A DNA stretch of 64,000 nt, taken from positions 1,641,501 to 1,705,500 of the forward strand of contig CP116227.1 of NCBI GenBank assembly GCA_038184435.1, given 5' to 3'. Under the pieces are notes generated by a model. That model did not search any database, was not told where the DNA came from, and saw nothing but the letters and a program-made list of their open reading frames with translations. Both the position numbers and the translations under genes were made by a program. This DNA is from Nocardioides alkalitolerans (GTDB taxonomy: Bacteria; Actinomycetota; Actinomycetes; Propionibacteriales; Nocardioidaceae). Every line of letters starts with the position of its first letter. Position 1 is the stretch's first letter. Shown here in pieces: positions 8,935 through 16,395 of this stretch.

Positions 8935-8960
8935 GGAATCCCCGCGGTGCCGAAGCAGTT
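8935..8960 (+). promoter_or_regulatory. SigH/SigR-type promoter of the SigB-like gene
   Basis: GGAAT at 8935-8939 and GTT at 8958-8960 are separated by exactly 18 nt, matching the GGAAT-N18-GTT consensus known for Streptomyces SigR and mycobacterial SigH. The downstream sigma factor gene begins 57 nt later. In M. tuberculosis sigB and Streptomyces hrdD, redox-responsive ECF sigma factors drive the homologous genes. A perfect palindrome, CCGGTC-GT-GACCGG, lies at 8912-8925 just upstream. Confidence 0.7.
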
Positions 8961-9016
8961 ACATCACACGTGCGGCGCGCCACCCCGGCGCTGCACCGAC
9001 GAGGAGGGCGGGTCAC

Positions 9017-9982
9017 ATGTCCACACGCACCATGACCGCACGAGCCACCGGCGACCGCGACATCGAGGGTCGCGACAGCGTCGGTCTCTACCTGGACGAG
9101 ATCGCCCGCACGCCGCTGCTGGACGCGGTGACCGAGGTGGAGCTGGCGAAGACGATCGAGGCCGGTCTCTACGCGCAGCACCTGCTGGAGACGGGCCGCA
9201 TCGGCCGTCGCAAGGGCGGCGCCCCGAAGTCGGCCACCCGCGAGGAGCTCGAGTGGCTGGTGGAGGAGGGTGAGCGCGCGGTCGACACCTTCATCCAGGC
9301 CAACCTGCGCCTCGTCGTCTCGATCGCCCGCAAGTACGGCCGGTCGCAGATGCCGATGCTCGACCTCATCCAGGAGGGCAACACCGGGCTGATCCGCGCG
9401 GTCGAGAAGTTCGACTACGCCAAGGGGTTCAAGTTCTCGACGTACGCCACCTGGTGGGTGCGCCAGGCCATCACCCGCGGCATCGCGCAGCAGGCGCGGG
9501 TCGTCCGGCTCCCCGTCCACGTGGTGGAGGAGCTCAACCAGGTCAGCGGCGCCCGGCGCACGCTCGAGCGTCAGCTCGGCCGCGACCCGGAGCCGGAGGA
9601 GATCGCCGTGGAGCTCGGCATGACCGTCGAGCGCGTCGCCGACCTCATGTCGTGGGGTCGTGAGCACGTCAGCCTCGACTCCCCCGTCGACGAGGACGGT
9701 GACACCTCGCTGGGCGACCTCATGGCGCAGGAGACGGCCCCGGGCCCCGACCTCACGGTCCTCGACTCCGAGTCGCGCGACCGCCTCAACAGCCTGGTCA
9801 GCCTGCTCGACACCCGTTCGGCCGACATCATCCGCTCCCGCTACGGCCTCTCCGACGGCCGACAGCACAAGCTCGCCGACATCGGCACCAAGCACGGCAT
9901 CTCGGCCGAGCGCGTGCGGCAGCTGGAGCGGGAGGCCCTCCAGAAGCTCCGCGGCTTCGCCGACCCGGACCTCGCTGCCTGA
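9017..9982 (+). CDS. sigB: Principal-like (group 2) RNA polymerase sigma factor, SigB type
   Basis: A 321-aa sigma-70 protein almost the size of mycobacterial SigB. Region 1.2 (DSVGLYLDEIARTPLL), region 2.1-2.4 (FIQANLRLVVSIARKYGR, LDLIQEGNTGLIRAVEKFDY, FSTYATWWVRQAITR), region 3, and region 4.2 with its helix-turn-helix (DIGTKHGISAERVRQLEREAL) are all present. The long N-terminal extension of the essential primary sigma factor is absent, which marks it as group 2. The ATG at 9017 is preceded by GAGGAGG; the longer in-frame GTG upstream overlaps the promoter. A SigH/SigR-type promoter suggests induction by oxidative or envelope stress. Confidence 0.9.
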   Translation: MSTRTMTARATGDRDIEGRDSVGLYLDEIARTPLLDAVTEVELAKTIEAGLYAQHLLETGRIGRRKGGAPKSATREELEWLVEEGERAVDTFIQANLRLVVSIARKYGRSQMPMLDLIQEGNTGLIRAVEKFDYAKGFKFSTYATWWVRQAITRGIAQQARVVRLPVHVVEELNQVSGARRTLERQLGRDPEPEEIAVELGMTVERVADLMSWGREHVSLDSPVDEDGDTSLGDLMAQETAPGPDLTVLDSESRDRLNSLVSLLDTRSADIIRSRYGLSDGRQHKLADIGTKHGISAERVRQLEREALQKLRGFADPDLAA

Positions 9983-9985
9983 CCC

Positions 9986-10579
9986 TCAGCGAGCGCCCGC
10001 CCGCAGTTCCGCGACGACCTCCGTCACCCGGTGACGGAGGTCGTCGCGCGTCCCGGTGTTCTCGACGACGTACGTCGCGGCCGCCCGCCGCTCGTCCCGC
10101 GTGGCCTGGGCGGCGATGCGGGACCGGGCGTCCTCCTCGGTCCAGCCGCGGTCGGTGACCATGCGCCGCACCTGCTCGTCCTCGGGCACGTCGACGACCA
10201 CGACCGCGTCGAAGCGGTCCTGCTGACCGGTCTCGACCAGCAGCGGGATGTCGTGCACGACCATCGCGTCCGGACCGGCGGCGGCCTCGAGCTCCGCGCT
10301 CCGGGCCCGGATGAGGGGGTGCAGGATCCGCTCCAGCGCGGCACGACGGGCAGGGTCCGCGAAGACGATGGCGCCGAGCGCCGGACGGTCGAGCGCGCCG
10401 TCCTCGCCCAGCACCTCCGGGCCGAACTCCTCCACGACGCCGGCCAGGCCGGGCGTGCCCGGCTCGACGACCTCGCGGGCCAGCTGGTCGGCGTCGATGA
10501 CGACAGCGCCGAGGTCACGCAGGATGGCCGCCACGGTGCTCTTGCCCGAGGCGATGCCTCCGGTCAGGCCGATGCGCAT
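9986..10579 (-). CDS. coaE: Dephospho-CoA kinase
   Basis: A 197-aa P-loop kinase catalysing the last step of coenzyme A synthesis, 3'-phosphorylation of dephospho-CoA. The Walker A motif GLTGGIASGKST is at the N-terminus, followed by VIDADQLAREVVEPG and the lid/substrate region HPLIRARSAEL and VHDIPLLVETG. GGAGGAG sits 7 nt before the ATG at 10579. It converges on sigB with 3 bp between stops. In M. tuberculosis coaE lies directly next to rpsA; here one regulator and a microprotein gene intervene. Confidence 0.95.
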   Translation of the reverse strand: MRIGLTGGIASGKSTVAAILRDLGAVVIDADQLAREVVEPGTPGLAGVVEEFGPEVLGEDGALDRPALGAIVFADPARRAALERILHPLIRARSAELEAAAGPDAMVVHDIPLLVETGQQDRFDAVVVVDVPEDEQVRRMVTDRGWTEEDARSRIAAQATRDERRAAATYVVENTGTRDDLRHRVTEVVAELRAGAR

Positions 10580-10672
10580 GTCAGGACTCCTCCGGCTGGG
10601 GGTGCGGTGGGGGACGCGGGCGGACCGCCCGTCTGCCGCCGTGACCCTACCGTCGCTCCCGGCGCCGAGGGC

Positions 10673-11647
10673 TCAGCCCGCGAACTGCTGCGGCTCGGGC
10701 GCGAGGGTGAAGGTGCGGCGGTACTGCTGCGGGCTGACGCCGCGGGCCCGGCTGAAGTGCAGGCGCAGGGTGGCGGCGTTGACGAAGCCCACCTCGGCCG
10801 CGATGCGGTCGACGGACAGGTCGGTGCGCTCCAGCAGCTCCTCCGCGGCGCGGACCCGGTGGGCGGTGACCCAGGCGTGGGGCGTCGTGCCCGTCTCGTC
10901 GCGGAAGCGCCGCGCGAATGTGCGCGGCGACATCACCGCGCGCCGCGCCAGCTGCTCGACGGAGTGGTCGGCCGCCAGGTTCTCCAGCACCCACGCCAGC
11001 AGGGGGCCCAGCGTCTCCCCCGTGCACTCGGGCACCGCCCGGGAGATGAACTGCGCCTGGCCACCCTCGCGCTGCGGCGGCACCACCATGCGTCGTGCGA
11101 TGAGGCCCGCGATCGCGGCACCGTGCTCCTGTCGCCAGAGGTGGAGGCAGGCGTCGATGCCGGCGGCCGTGCCTGCGCTCGTCACGATCTGTCCGGTGTC
11201 GACGTAGAGCACCTCCGGCACGACCCGGGCCGTGGGGAACCGCTGCGCCAGCTCGTCGGTGTGCATCCAGTGGGTCGTGCACTCCCGCCCGTCGAGCAGG
11301 CCCGCCTCGCCGAGGGCGAACGCCCCGGTGCAGACCGACAGGATGCGCGCGCCGCGCTCGTGGGCCGCGCGCAGGGCATCGACCACGGCCGGCTCCGTCA
11401 CCGTTCCGCGCGGGACCGACGGGACCACGACGAGGTCCGCCTCCTCCATCCGCTCGAGGCCGGCGTCGACAGCGATGGTGAAGCCGGGGATCGACGTGCG
11501 CATCGGTCCGGGCCGCGGCGTGCAGATGGCGAACTCGAGCGGGGGCACCCCGTCGTCGGTGCGGTCGAGTGCGAAGGCCTCGCACACGACACCCAGCTCG
11601 AACGGCGCCAGCCCGTCGACGGCCAGGCACACCACGTTGGTCAGCAC
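10673..11647 (-). CDS. GlxA/AdpA-like AraC-family transcriptional regulator with DJ-1/PfpI domain
   Basis: A 324-aa regulator. Residues 1 to about 180 form a DJ-1/PfpI-like domain (VLTNVVCLAVDGLAPFELG, then ILSVCTGAFALGEAGLLDG containing the nucleophile-elbow cysteine). The C-terminal third is an AraC-type double helix-turn-helix (HSVEQLARRAVMSPRTFARRF and LSVDRIAAEVGFVNAATLR). This is the architecture of Streptomyces AdpA and proteobacterial GlxA. The GTG at 11647 was chosen because the domain starts immediately there. The divergent intergenic region carries two near-matches to the AdpA consensus and three palindromes, which suggests autoregulation and control of the facing small gene. The inducer is unknown. 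Confidence 0.85.
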   Translation of the reverse strand: MLTNVVCLAVDGLAPFELGVVCEAFALDRTDDGVPPLEFAICTPRPGPMRTSIPGFTIAVDAGLERMEEADLVVVPSVPRGTVTEPAVVDALRAAHERGARILSVCTGAFALGEAGLLDGRECTTHWMHTDELAQRFPTARVVPEVLYVDTGQIVTSAGTAAGIDACLHLWRQEHGAAIAGLIARRMVVPPQREGGQAQFISRAVPECTGETLGPLLAWVLENLAADHSVEQLARRAVMSPRTFARRFRDETGTTPHAWVTAHRVRAAEELLERTDLSVDRIAAEVGFVNAATLRLHFSRARGVSPQQYRRTFTLAPEPQQFAG

Positions 11648-11657
11648 CCGGACAGCG

Positions 11658-11740
11658 TGCCACAAGAGTGGCAGGAAATCGATGCACCCCGGCATCCGCG
11701 CCACTCGTGGCAGGAATACGGCGACGGCAGGATTACTGCC
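11658..11740. promoter_or_regulatory. Divergent operator region with three palindromes and AdpA-like sites
   Basis: TGCCAC-AAGA-GTGGCA lies at 11658-11673, GCCAC-TC-GTGGC at 11700-11711 and GGCAG-GATTA-CTGCC at 11726-11740. The first two each continue into GTGGCAGGAA, giving direct repeats 39 bp apart. The second, TGGCAGGAAT, matches the known AdpA consensus TGGCSNGWWY at nine of ten positions. The third abuts the ATG at 11741. The region separates the GlxA-like gene from the microprotein gene. Confidence 0.6.
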
Positions 11741-11887
11741 ATGACCTACCTCCTCTTGCTCCTGCCCCTGGCCCTCCTCGGCGTCGCCTGGTTCGCCGCG
11801 ACGTACCGCACCCTCCTCGACGACCGCGGCACCCCGCCCCGGTCCCACCCCGACGACTCCTTCGCCCCCCGTCGCGAGCTGCGCTGA
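11741..11887 (+). CDS. Small membrane protein, 48 aa
   Basis: A short frame starting at ATG 11741 with one hydrophobic segment (YLLLLLPLALLGVAWFAATY) followed by a charged hydrophilic tail rich in Arg, Asp and Pro. There is no Shine-Dalgarno sequence; a palindrome runs right up to the start codon, so translation may be leaderless. It is divergent from the GlxA-like regulator, with 93 bp between starts, and followed by a strong hairpin with T residues, which supports a real transcription unit. No family recognised. Confidence 0.55.
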   Translation: MTYLLLLLPLALLGVAWFAATYRTLLDDRGTPPRSHPDDSFAPRRELR

Positions 11888-11926
11888 GGTCGCCCCCTTC
11901 CGCGGGGGCGCCCGCCTCCGTAGGAA

Positions 11927-11999
11927 GAAAACGCGGACCGGTCCCGGGCTGAGCGAGGAAAACGCGGACCCCTCGAGCCCCCCGGTCCGCGTTTTCTTT
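11927..11999 (+). terminator. Terminator built from a triplicated 13-mer
   Basis: GAAAACGCGGACC occurs at 11927-11939 and 11958-11970 in direct orientation, and as its inverse GGTCCGCGTTTTC at 11984-11996 followed by TTTG. Copy 2 with copy 3 gives a perfect 13-bp stem; copy 1 could pair with copy 3 instead. It ends the small-membrane-protein transcript. Confidence 0.7.
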
Positions 12000-12128
12000 G
12001 TTCGGGGCGGGGGGCTGGGGCGGGCGGGGCGGGCTCGGGTACGCCGCGGCCGACCCTGCGCCGTACCGGGACGTCCTGCGGTCCGGCGCCCCCGGCCACC
12101 GCAGCGCCTGACGTCCGGCACGTCGGGC

Positions 12129-12160
12129 GCGCGATGCGCGATGCGCGATGCGCGATGCGC
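12129..12160. repeat. 7-bp tandem repeat (GCGCGAT)4
   Basis: Four perfect GCGCGAT units plus GCGC, in the non-coding gap between the microprotein and rpsA genes. Confidence 0.9.
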
Positions 12161-12226
12161 CGGGACTGTGCGCCTGGTCCAGCCCCGACCGTGCCGAGCC
12201 CGTCGCGGCCGCACACTTCGGCACCA
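12161..12226. repeat. Dispersed intergenic repeat, copy C
   Basis: This stretch aligns with two copies at 63653 and 63793: a GGGAC...CTGGT start, a CAGCCCC/GGCCCC core, AGCCCGTC and CCGCACA-TTCG near the end. It is more diverged than the other two are from each other. It is non-coding, and adjacent to the 7-bp tandem repeat. Confidence 0.5.
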
Positions 12227-12269
12227 CCCCCGACCCGACCTGGTCCCGAACCGTGTCGGGCCGGGGACG

Positions 12270-12311
12270 ACGAAGGGCGCCCACCCCCTCGCGGGGATGG
12301 GCGCCCTTCGT
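12270..12311 (-). terminator. rpsA terminator
   Basis: ACGAAGGGCGCCCA pairs with TGGGCGCCCTTCGT across an inner CCCC/GGGG stem with one bulged A. It lies 32 bp beyond the rpsA stop. Confidence 0.8.
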
Positions 12312-12342
12312 GCGTTCAGCCGGAGCGGCCGACCTCAGCGGC

Positions 12343-13809
12343 TCACGCGCCGCCGGTCAGCTTCTCGCGGAGCGCCTGCAGCGCCTCGTCGGAGGCGAGC
12401 GAGCCGCCCTCCTCCTCGCCGGCGACCTCGTCGCCACCGCTGGAGTACGACGTGGCCTCGCCGGCCTCGGCGTCGGCCTGCTTGGCCTCGGCCTGCTGCT
12501 TGACGTGCGCCTCCCAGCGAGCGTGCGCCTTGGCGTACTGCTCCTCCCAGGCCGCGCGCTGCTCGTCGAAGCCCTCGAGCCACTCACCCGTCTCGGGGTC
12601 GAAGCCCTCGGGGTAGATGTAGTTGCCCTCGGCGTCGTACGACGCGGTCATGCCGTACAGGGTCGGGTCGAAGTCGTCGGCGTCGGCCGCGGCAGCCGTC
12701 TCGTTCGCCTGCTTCAGCGAGAGCGAGATGCGGCGACGCTCGAGGTCGATGTCGATGATCTTGACCATGACGTCGTCGTTGACCTGGACGACCTGCTCCG
12801 GGATCTCGACGTGACGCTCGGCGAGCTCGGAGATGTGCACCAGGCCCTCGATGCCCTCCTCGACCCGGACGAACGAGCCGAAGGGCACCAGCTTGGTGAC
12901 CTTGCCCGGCACGATCTGGCCGATCTGGTGGGTGCGGGCGAAGTGCTGCCACGGGTCCTCCTGCGTCGCCTTCAGCGACAGGGAGACACGCTCGCGGTCC
13001 ATGTCCACGTCGAGCACCTCGACGGTGACCTCGTCGCCGACGGTGACGACCTCGGACGGGTGGTCGATGTGCTTCCACGACAGCTCGGAGACGTGGACGA
13101 GACCGTCGACGCCGCCGAGGTCCACGAACGCACCGAAGTTGACGATGGAGGACACGACACCCTTGCGGATCTGGCCCTTCTGCAGCTGCGTGAGGAAGCC
13201 CTGTCGGACCTCCGACTGCGTCTGCTCGAGCCAGGCGCGGCGCGACAGGACCACGTTGTTGCGGTTCTTGTCGAGCTCGATGATCTTCGCCTCGAGCGTC
13301 TGGCCCACGTAGGGCTGCAGGTCGCGCACGCGGCGCATCTCCACCAGCGAGGCGGGCAGGAAGCCACGGAGGCCGATGTCGAGGATGAGGCCGCCCTTGA
13401 CGACCTCGATGACCGTGCCCTCGACGACGCCGTCCTCGTCCTTGACCTTCTCGATCGTGCCCCACGCGCGCTCGTACTGCGCGCGCTTCTTGGACAGGAT
13501 CAGACGGCCTTCCTTGTCCTCCTTCTGGAGGACGAGGGCCTCGACCTTGTCGCCGACCTCGACGACCTCGGAGGGGTCGATGTCGTGCTTGATCGACAGC
13601 TCGCGCGAGGGGATGACGCCCTCGGTCTTGTAGCCGATGTCGAGGAGGACCTCGTCGCGGTCGACCTTGACGATCGTGCCCTCGACGATGTCACCGTCGT
13701 TGAAGTACTTGATGGTCGCGTCGATAGCGGCGAGGAAGTCCTCCTCGGAGCCGATGTCGTTGATGGCGACCTGGGGCGCGTCGTACATGGTGGGGATGGT
13801 GCTCGTCAT
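12343..13809 (-). CDS. rpsA: 30S ribosomal protein S1
   Basis: A 488-aa protein with four S1 RNA-binding repeats: residues about 33-105 (GDIVEGTIVKVDRDEVLLDIGYK), 120-190 (GVVEGTVIEVVKGGLILDIG), 205-277 (IRKGVVSSIVNFGAFVDLGG) and 290-365 (GQIVPGKVTKLVPFGSFVRV). An acidic low-complexity tail ends in ALQALREKLTGG, as in mycobacterial RpsA. S1 helps load structured mRNAs on the 30S subunit. The ATG at 13809 begins MTSTIPT, as expected for the family. The sequence immediately before it is CCTCCTTCC rather than a Shine-Dalgarno, recalling the unusual leader of rpsA genes elsewhere, which are autoregulated. Confidence 0.96.
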   Translation of the reverse strand: MTSTIPTMYDAPQVAINDIGSEEDFLAAIDATIKYFNDGDIVEGTIVKVDRDEVLLDIGYKTEGVIPSRELSIKHDIDPSEVVEVGDKVEALVLQKEDKEGRLILSKKRAQYERAWGTIEKVKDEDGVVEGTVIEVVKGGLILDIGLRGFLPASLVEMRRVRDLQPYVGQTLEAKIIELDKNRNNVVLSRRAWLEQTQSEVRQGFLTQLQKGQIRKGVVSSIVNFGAFVDLGGVDGLVHVSELSWKHIDHPSEVVTVGDEVTVEVLDVDMDRERVSLSLKATQEDPWQHFARTHQIGQIVPGKVTKLVPFGSFVRVEEGIEGLVHISELAERHVEIPEQVVQVNDDVMVKIIDIDLERRRISLSLKQANETAAAADADDFDPTLYGMTASYDAEGNYIYPEGFDPETGEWLEGFDEQRAAWEEQYAKAHARWEAHVKQQAEAKQADAEAGEATSYSSGGDEVAGEEEGGSLASDEALQALREKLTGGA

Positions 13810-14029
13810 GTGGAAGGAGGAACCTTTGCGGTGGGCAGAAGTCGTGCGGGCACGCCAGGGTCCTGGTTCACTACCGAGGGTGGAGCCCCTCACCGCGGAC
13901 GAGCCGCTGGAGGGCGGATAGCGAGCACGGGTCCACTCCGTCCGGGACGCAGGCAGACCTCTGGCGCTCCGAGTACCCTACGCCGCTGCCCCGCGGGCGT
14001 CCAACACCGGGGCCACTAGGGTCCGCGGC

Positions 14030-14869
14030 ATGGAGCAGGACGTCGAGAGCACCGAGCCCGCGCGCCGCCACGTCGACGACGCGGTCGTGCGGGCCGCGAA
14101 CCGCGCCGACTGGGACGAGCACGCCGACGACTACCAGTCCGAGCACGGCGCCTTCCTCGGCGACGCGGACCTCGTGTGGGGCCCCGAGGGCCTGCGCGAG
14201 GAGGACGCCCGGCTGCTCGGCGACGCCGCCTCCCTGGCCGGCCGGCGGTTCCTCGAGCTCGGGGCGGGGGCCGCGCAGTGCTCCCGCTGGCTCACCCGGC
14301 AGGGCGCCTGGGCGGTCGCGCTCGAGCTCTCGGGCCGACAGCTGCAGCACGCGCGCCGGATCGACGACGACTCCGGCACCCCGGTCCCCCTCCTGCAGGC
14401 CACCGCCACGGCACTGCCCGTCGCCGACGGGACCTTCGACGTGGTCTTCGCGTCGTACGGGGCCTTCCAGTTCGTCGCGGACGCGGGTGCCGTGCTCGCC
14501 GAGAGCGCCCGGGTGCTGCGCCGCCCCGGTCGCCTCGTCTTCTCGGTGACCCACCCCGTGCGCTGGTGCTTCCCCGACGACCCCGGGCCGGAGGGCCTCG
14601 TCGCGTCGTCGAGCTACTGGGACACCCGCCCGTACGTCGAGGTCGACCCCGACGCGGACGACCCGTCCGCCGACGCGGCCGTCCGCTACGTCGAGCACCA
14701 CCGCACGCTCGGCGAGTGGGTGCGCCTGCTGCACGCCCACGGCTTCCGGCTGACGGACCTGGTGGAGCCGGAGTGGCCCGCCGACGCCGAGCACGCATGG
14801 GCCGGCTGGTCCCCCACCCGCGGACGCATCCTGCCGGGCACGGCGATCTTCGTCGCCGACCTGGGCTGA
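14030..14869 (+). CDS. Class I SAM-dependent methyltransferase
   Basis: A 279-aa Rossmann methyltransferase. Motif I is FLELGAGAAQCSRWL near residue 72, motif II VALELSGRQLQHAR, and the post-motif PVADGTFDVVFASYGAFQFV corresponds to the Methyltransf_11 fold. The C-terminal half has YVEHHRTLGEWVRLLHAHGFRL. It is divergent from rpsA, where such a methyltransferase is commonly found in Actinobacteria. The substrate is not known. The ATG at 14030 lies 220 bp from the rpsA start. Confidence 0.88.
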   Translation: MEQDVESTEPARRHVDDAVVRAANRADWDEHADDYQSEHGAFLGDADLVWGPEGLREEDARLLGDAASLAGRRFLELGAGAAQCSRWLTRQGAWAVALELSGRQLQHARRIDDDSGTPVPLLQATATALPVADGTFDVVFASYGAFQFVADAGAVLAESARVLRRPGRLVFSVTHPVRWCFPDDPGPEGLVASSSYWDTRPYVEVDPDADDPSADAAVRYVEHHRTLGEWVRLLHAHGFRLTDLVEPEWPADAEHAWAGWSPTRGRILPGTAIFVADLG

Positions 14870-15016
14870 GCCCGGCCGCGCCGCGCGGCGGATCCCGACC
14901 GAAGTCCCCCGATCGGGGAGCCCGTCACCACCCCTTCCGTACATTCGATGGCCGGGTCGTTGCCGGCCTCGACCGGGGGGTCGGCACACAGCGGTCCCCG
15001 GACGGAGGTCGAGCGA

Positions 15017-16333
15017 GTGAACGAGGAGTCCCTGACCGGCGTCGCCACGGCGACGCCCGCGCCCGCGGCGGTGCGCACGACGACGCCGGCGGCGTCCGCG
15101 TCGACCACGTCGACCACGTCGCCCACGTCGCCCACGCCGTCGGCCGCACGTGCTTCCCGCGCCCCGTGGTTCCCCGTGCTCGACACCCTGCGCGGCGTCG
15201 GCGCCGTCGCCATCGTCACCACCCACTGCGCCTACTGGGCCGGCGCGTACGAGGACACTCGCACGGGTTGGCTGCTGGCCCGCCTCGACGTGGGCGTCGC
15301 CCTCTTCTTCGTGCTCTCGGGCTTCCTCCTCGCCCGCCCCCACTTCGCCGCGGCACGGACCGGCGCGCCGGCGCCCGCGCTCGGGACCTACGTGCGCCAC
15401 CGGATCTGGCGCATCGCTCCCCTCGCCGTGGTGACCGTGCTCCTCGCGTTCGTGCTGCTCGAGGGCAACCGCGACCTGACCGTCGTCGAGCGGGTGGCAG
15501 CCCTCACCCTGACCAGCACGTACGTCGTGGAGACCGGTTTCCCCGGCGGCCTCACCCACCTGTGGAGCCTGACCACGGAGGTCGCCTTCTACGCGCTGCT
15601 GCCCGCCGTGATGGTGCTGGCGGTGGGGCGCGGCGGCCGCGCGGGCCTGCGCCCGGCCCGCATCGCCGCGCTGGTGGCGGGCATGGTCGCCGTCAGCGTC
15701 GTCTGGTTCTTCGCGCTGCCGAGCCAGGACTCCCCCGGCGGCGGCGTGATCCCCGTCGGCGACACGATCACGTCGGTGCTCGCCCACGGCGAGCCCGAGC
15801 TGTGGCTCCCCGGCTACCTGGCGTGGTTCGCGGGCGGCGTGGCGCTCGCCGCGGCGTACGAGCTGGCCCGCGCGGGCAGCCGCAGCCGCGCGCTCGCCTG
15901 GACGCAGGCCCTCGCCCTGCGGCCCGCCGTCTGCCTGGCCGCGGCGGCCGCGCTCATGTGGTGGAGCGCCTCACCGGTCCTCGGCCTGCCCACGCTGTCG
16001 CGCGTGACCCCGGACGAGCACGCGCTGAAGACGGTCGTCTACGTCGTGGCGGCGACGCTCGTCGTGCTCACCGGCGTCTTCACCCGGCCCGGCCTCTACA
16101 CCCGAGTGCTCGCGCACCCCGCGCTGCGGCGGCTCGGCACCCTGTCGTACGGCGTGTTCTGCCTCCACCTCATGGTGCTCCACCTCGTCCTGCAGGCCGC
16201 CGGCTGGGAGCACGGGGAGGCCCCGCTGCACGTGCTCCTGCCCGTGGTGCTGGCGATCACGCTGGTCGCGGCGGAGGCGGCGTACCGCCTGGTCGAGGCA
16301 CCCGCGATGCGCCTGGCCCGTCGGGCCCGCTGA
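15017..16333 (+). CDS. Acyltransferase family protein (OafA/YrhL type membrane O-acyltransferase)
   Basis: A 438-aa integral membrane acyltransferase of the acyltransferase-3 family, which transfers acetyl or other acyl groups to surface sugars. A Thr/Ser/Pro-rich N-terminal stretch, partly a 9-bp tandem repeat, precedes about ten membrane segments. Conserved parts are LDTLRGVGAVAIVTTHCAYW with the catalytic-type histidine, FFVLSGFLLARPHF, and a later HLWSLTTEVAFYALLPA. The GTG at 15017 has GGAGG 8 nt upstream and was preferred to the ATG at 14948. It ends at a bidirectional hairpin. Membership of the nearby glycan cluster suggests decoration of an envelope polymer. Confidence 0.88.
   Translation: MNEESLTGVATATPAPAAVRTTTPAASASTTSTTSPTSPTPSAARASRAPWFPVLDTLRGVGAVAIVTTHCAYWAGAYEDTRTGWLLARLDVGVALFFVLSGFLLARPHFAAARTGAPAPALGTYVRHRIWRIAPLAVVTVLLAFVLLEGNRDLTVVERVAALTLTSTYVVETGFPGGLTHLWSLTTEVAFYALLPAVMVLAVGRGGRAGLRPARIAALVAGMVAVSVVWFFALPSQDSPGGGVIPVGDTITSVLAHGEPELWLPGYLAWFAGGVALAAAYELARAGSRSRALAWTQALALRPAVCLAAAAALMWWSASPVLGLPTLSRVTPDEHALKTVVYVVAATLVVLTGVFTRPGLYTRVLAHPALRRLGTLSYGVFCLHLMVLHLVLQAAGWEHGEAPLHVLLPVVLAITLVAAEAAYRLVEAPAMRLARRAR
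15101..15136. repeat. 9-bp tandem repeat in the acyltransferase 5' end
   Basis: Four units, TCGACCACG twice and TCGCCCACG twice, encoding alternating Ser-Thr-Thr and Ser-Pro-Thr in the cytoplasmic N-terminal linker. Confidence 0.85.
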
Positions 16334-16345
16334 CCCCGGAAACGG

Positions 16346-16380
16346 CTGACCCGCCGCACCCACGGGGTGCGACGGGTCAG
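16346..16380. terminator. Bidirectional hairpin terminator
   Basis: CTGACCCG-C-CGCACCC at 16346-16361 pairs with GGGTGCG-A-CGGGTCAG at 16365-16380, one internal mismatch. It lies between the convergent acyltransferase and DUF3068 genes. Confidence 0.75.
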
Positions 16381-16395
16381 GCGGAGGTCGTGGCG

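Larger units (their letters stand above)
11888..12342. other. 455-bp intergenic region rich in repeats and hairpins
   Basis: No gene is seen. From left to right it holds a triplicated GAAAACGCGGACC element forming a terminator, a 7-bp tandem repeat, one copy of a dispersed GC-rich repeat also found near 63.7 kb, and the rpsA terminator. Long overlapping open frames here have no coding signature. Confidence 0.8.

Noticed and set aside
12129..12160. CRISPR-like array
   Set aside because: Seven-base units without spacers; no cas genes anywhere in the window.
13811..13921. Plus-strand frame after GGAAGGAGGAACC as a small gene antisense to the rpsA leader
   Set aside because: The purine tract is simply the complement of the rpsA leader; the frame has no stop-delimited small product or family resemblance.
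14948..15016. Upstream ATG at 14948 for the acyltransferase
   Set aside because: It lacks a ribosome-binding site, whereas GTG 15017 has GGAGG at 8 nt.
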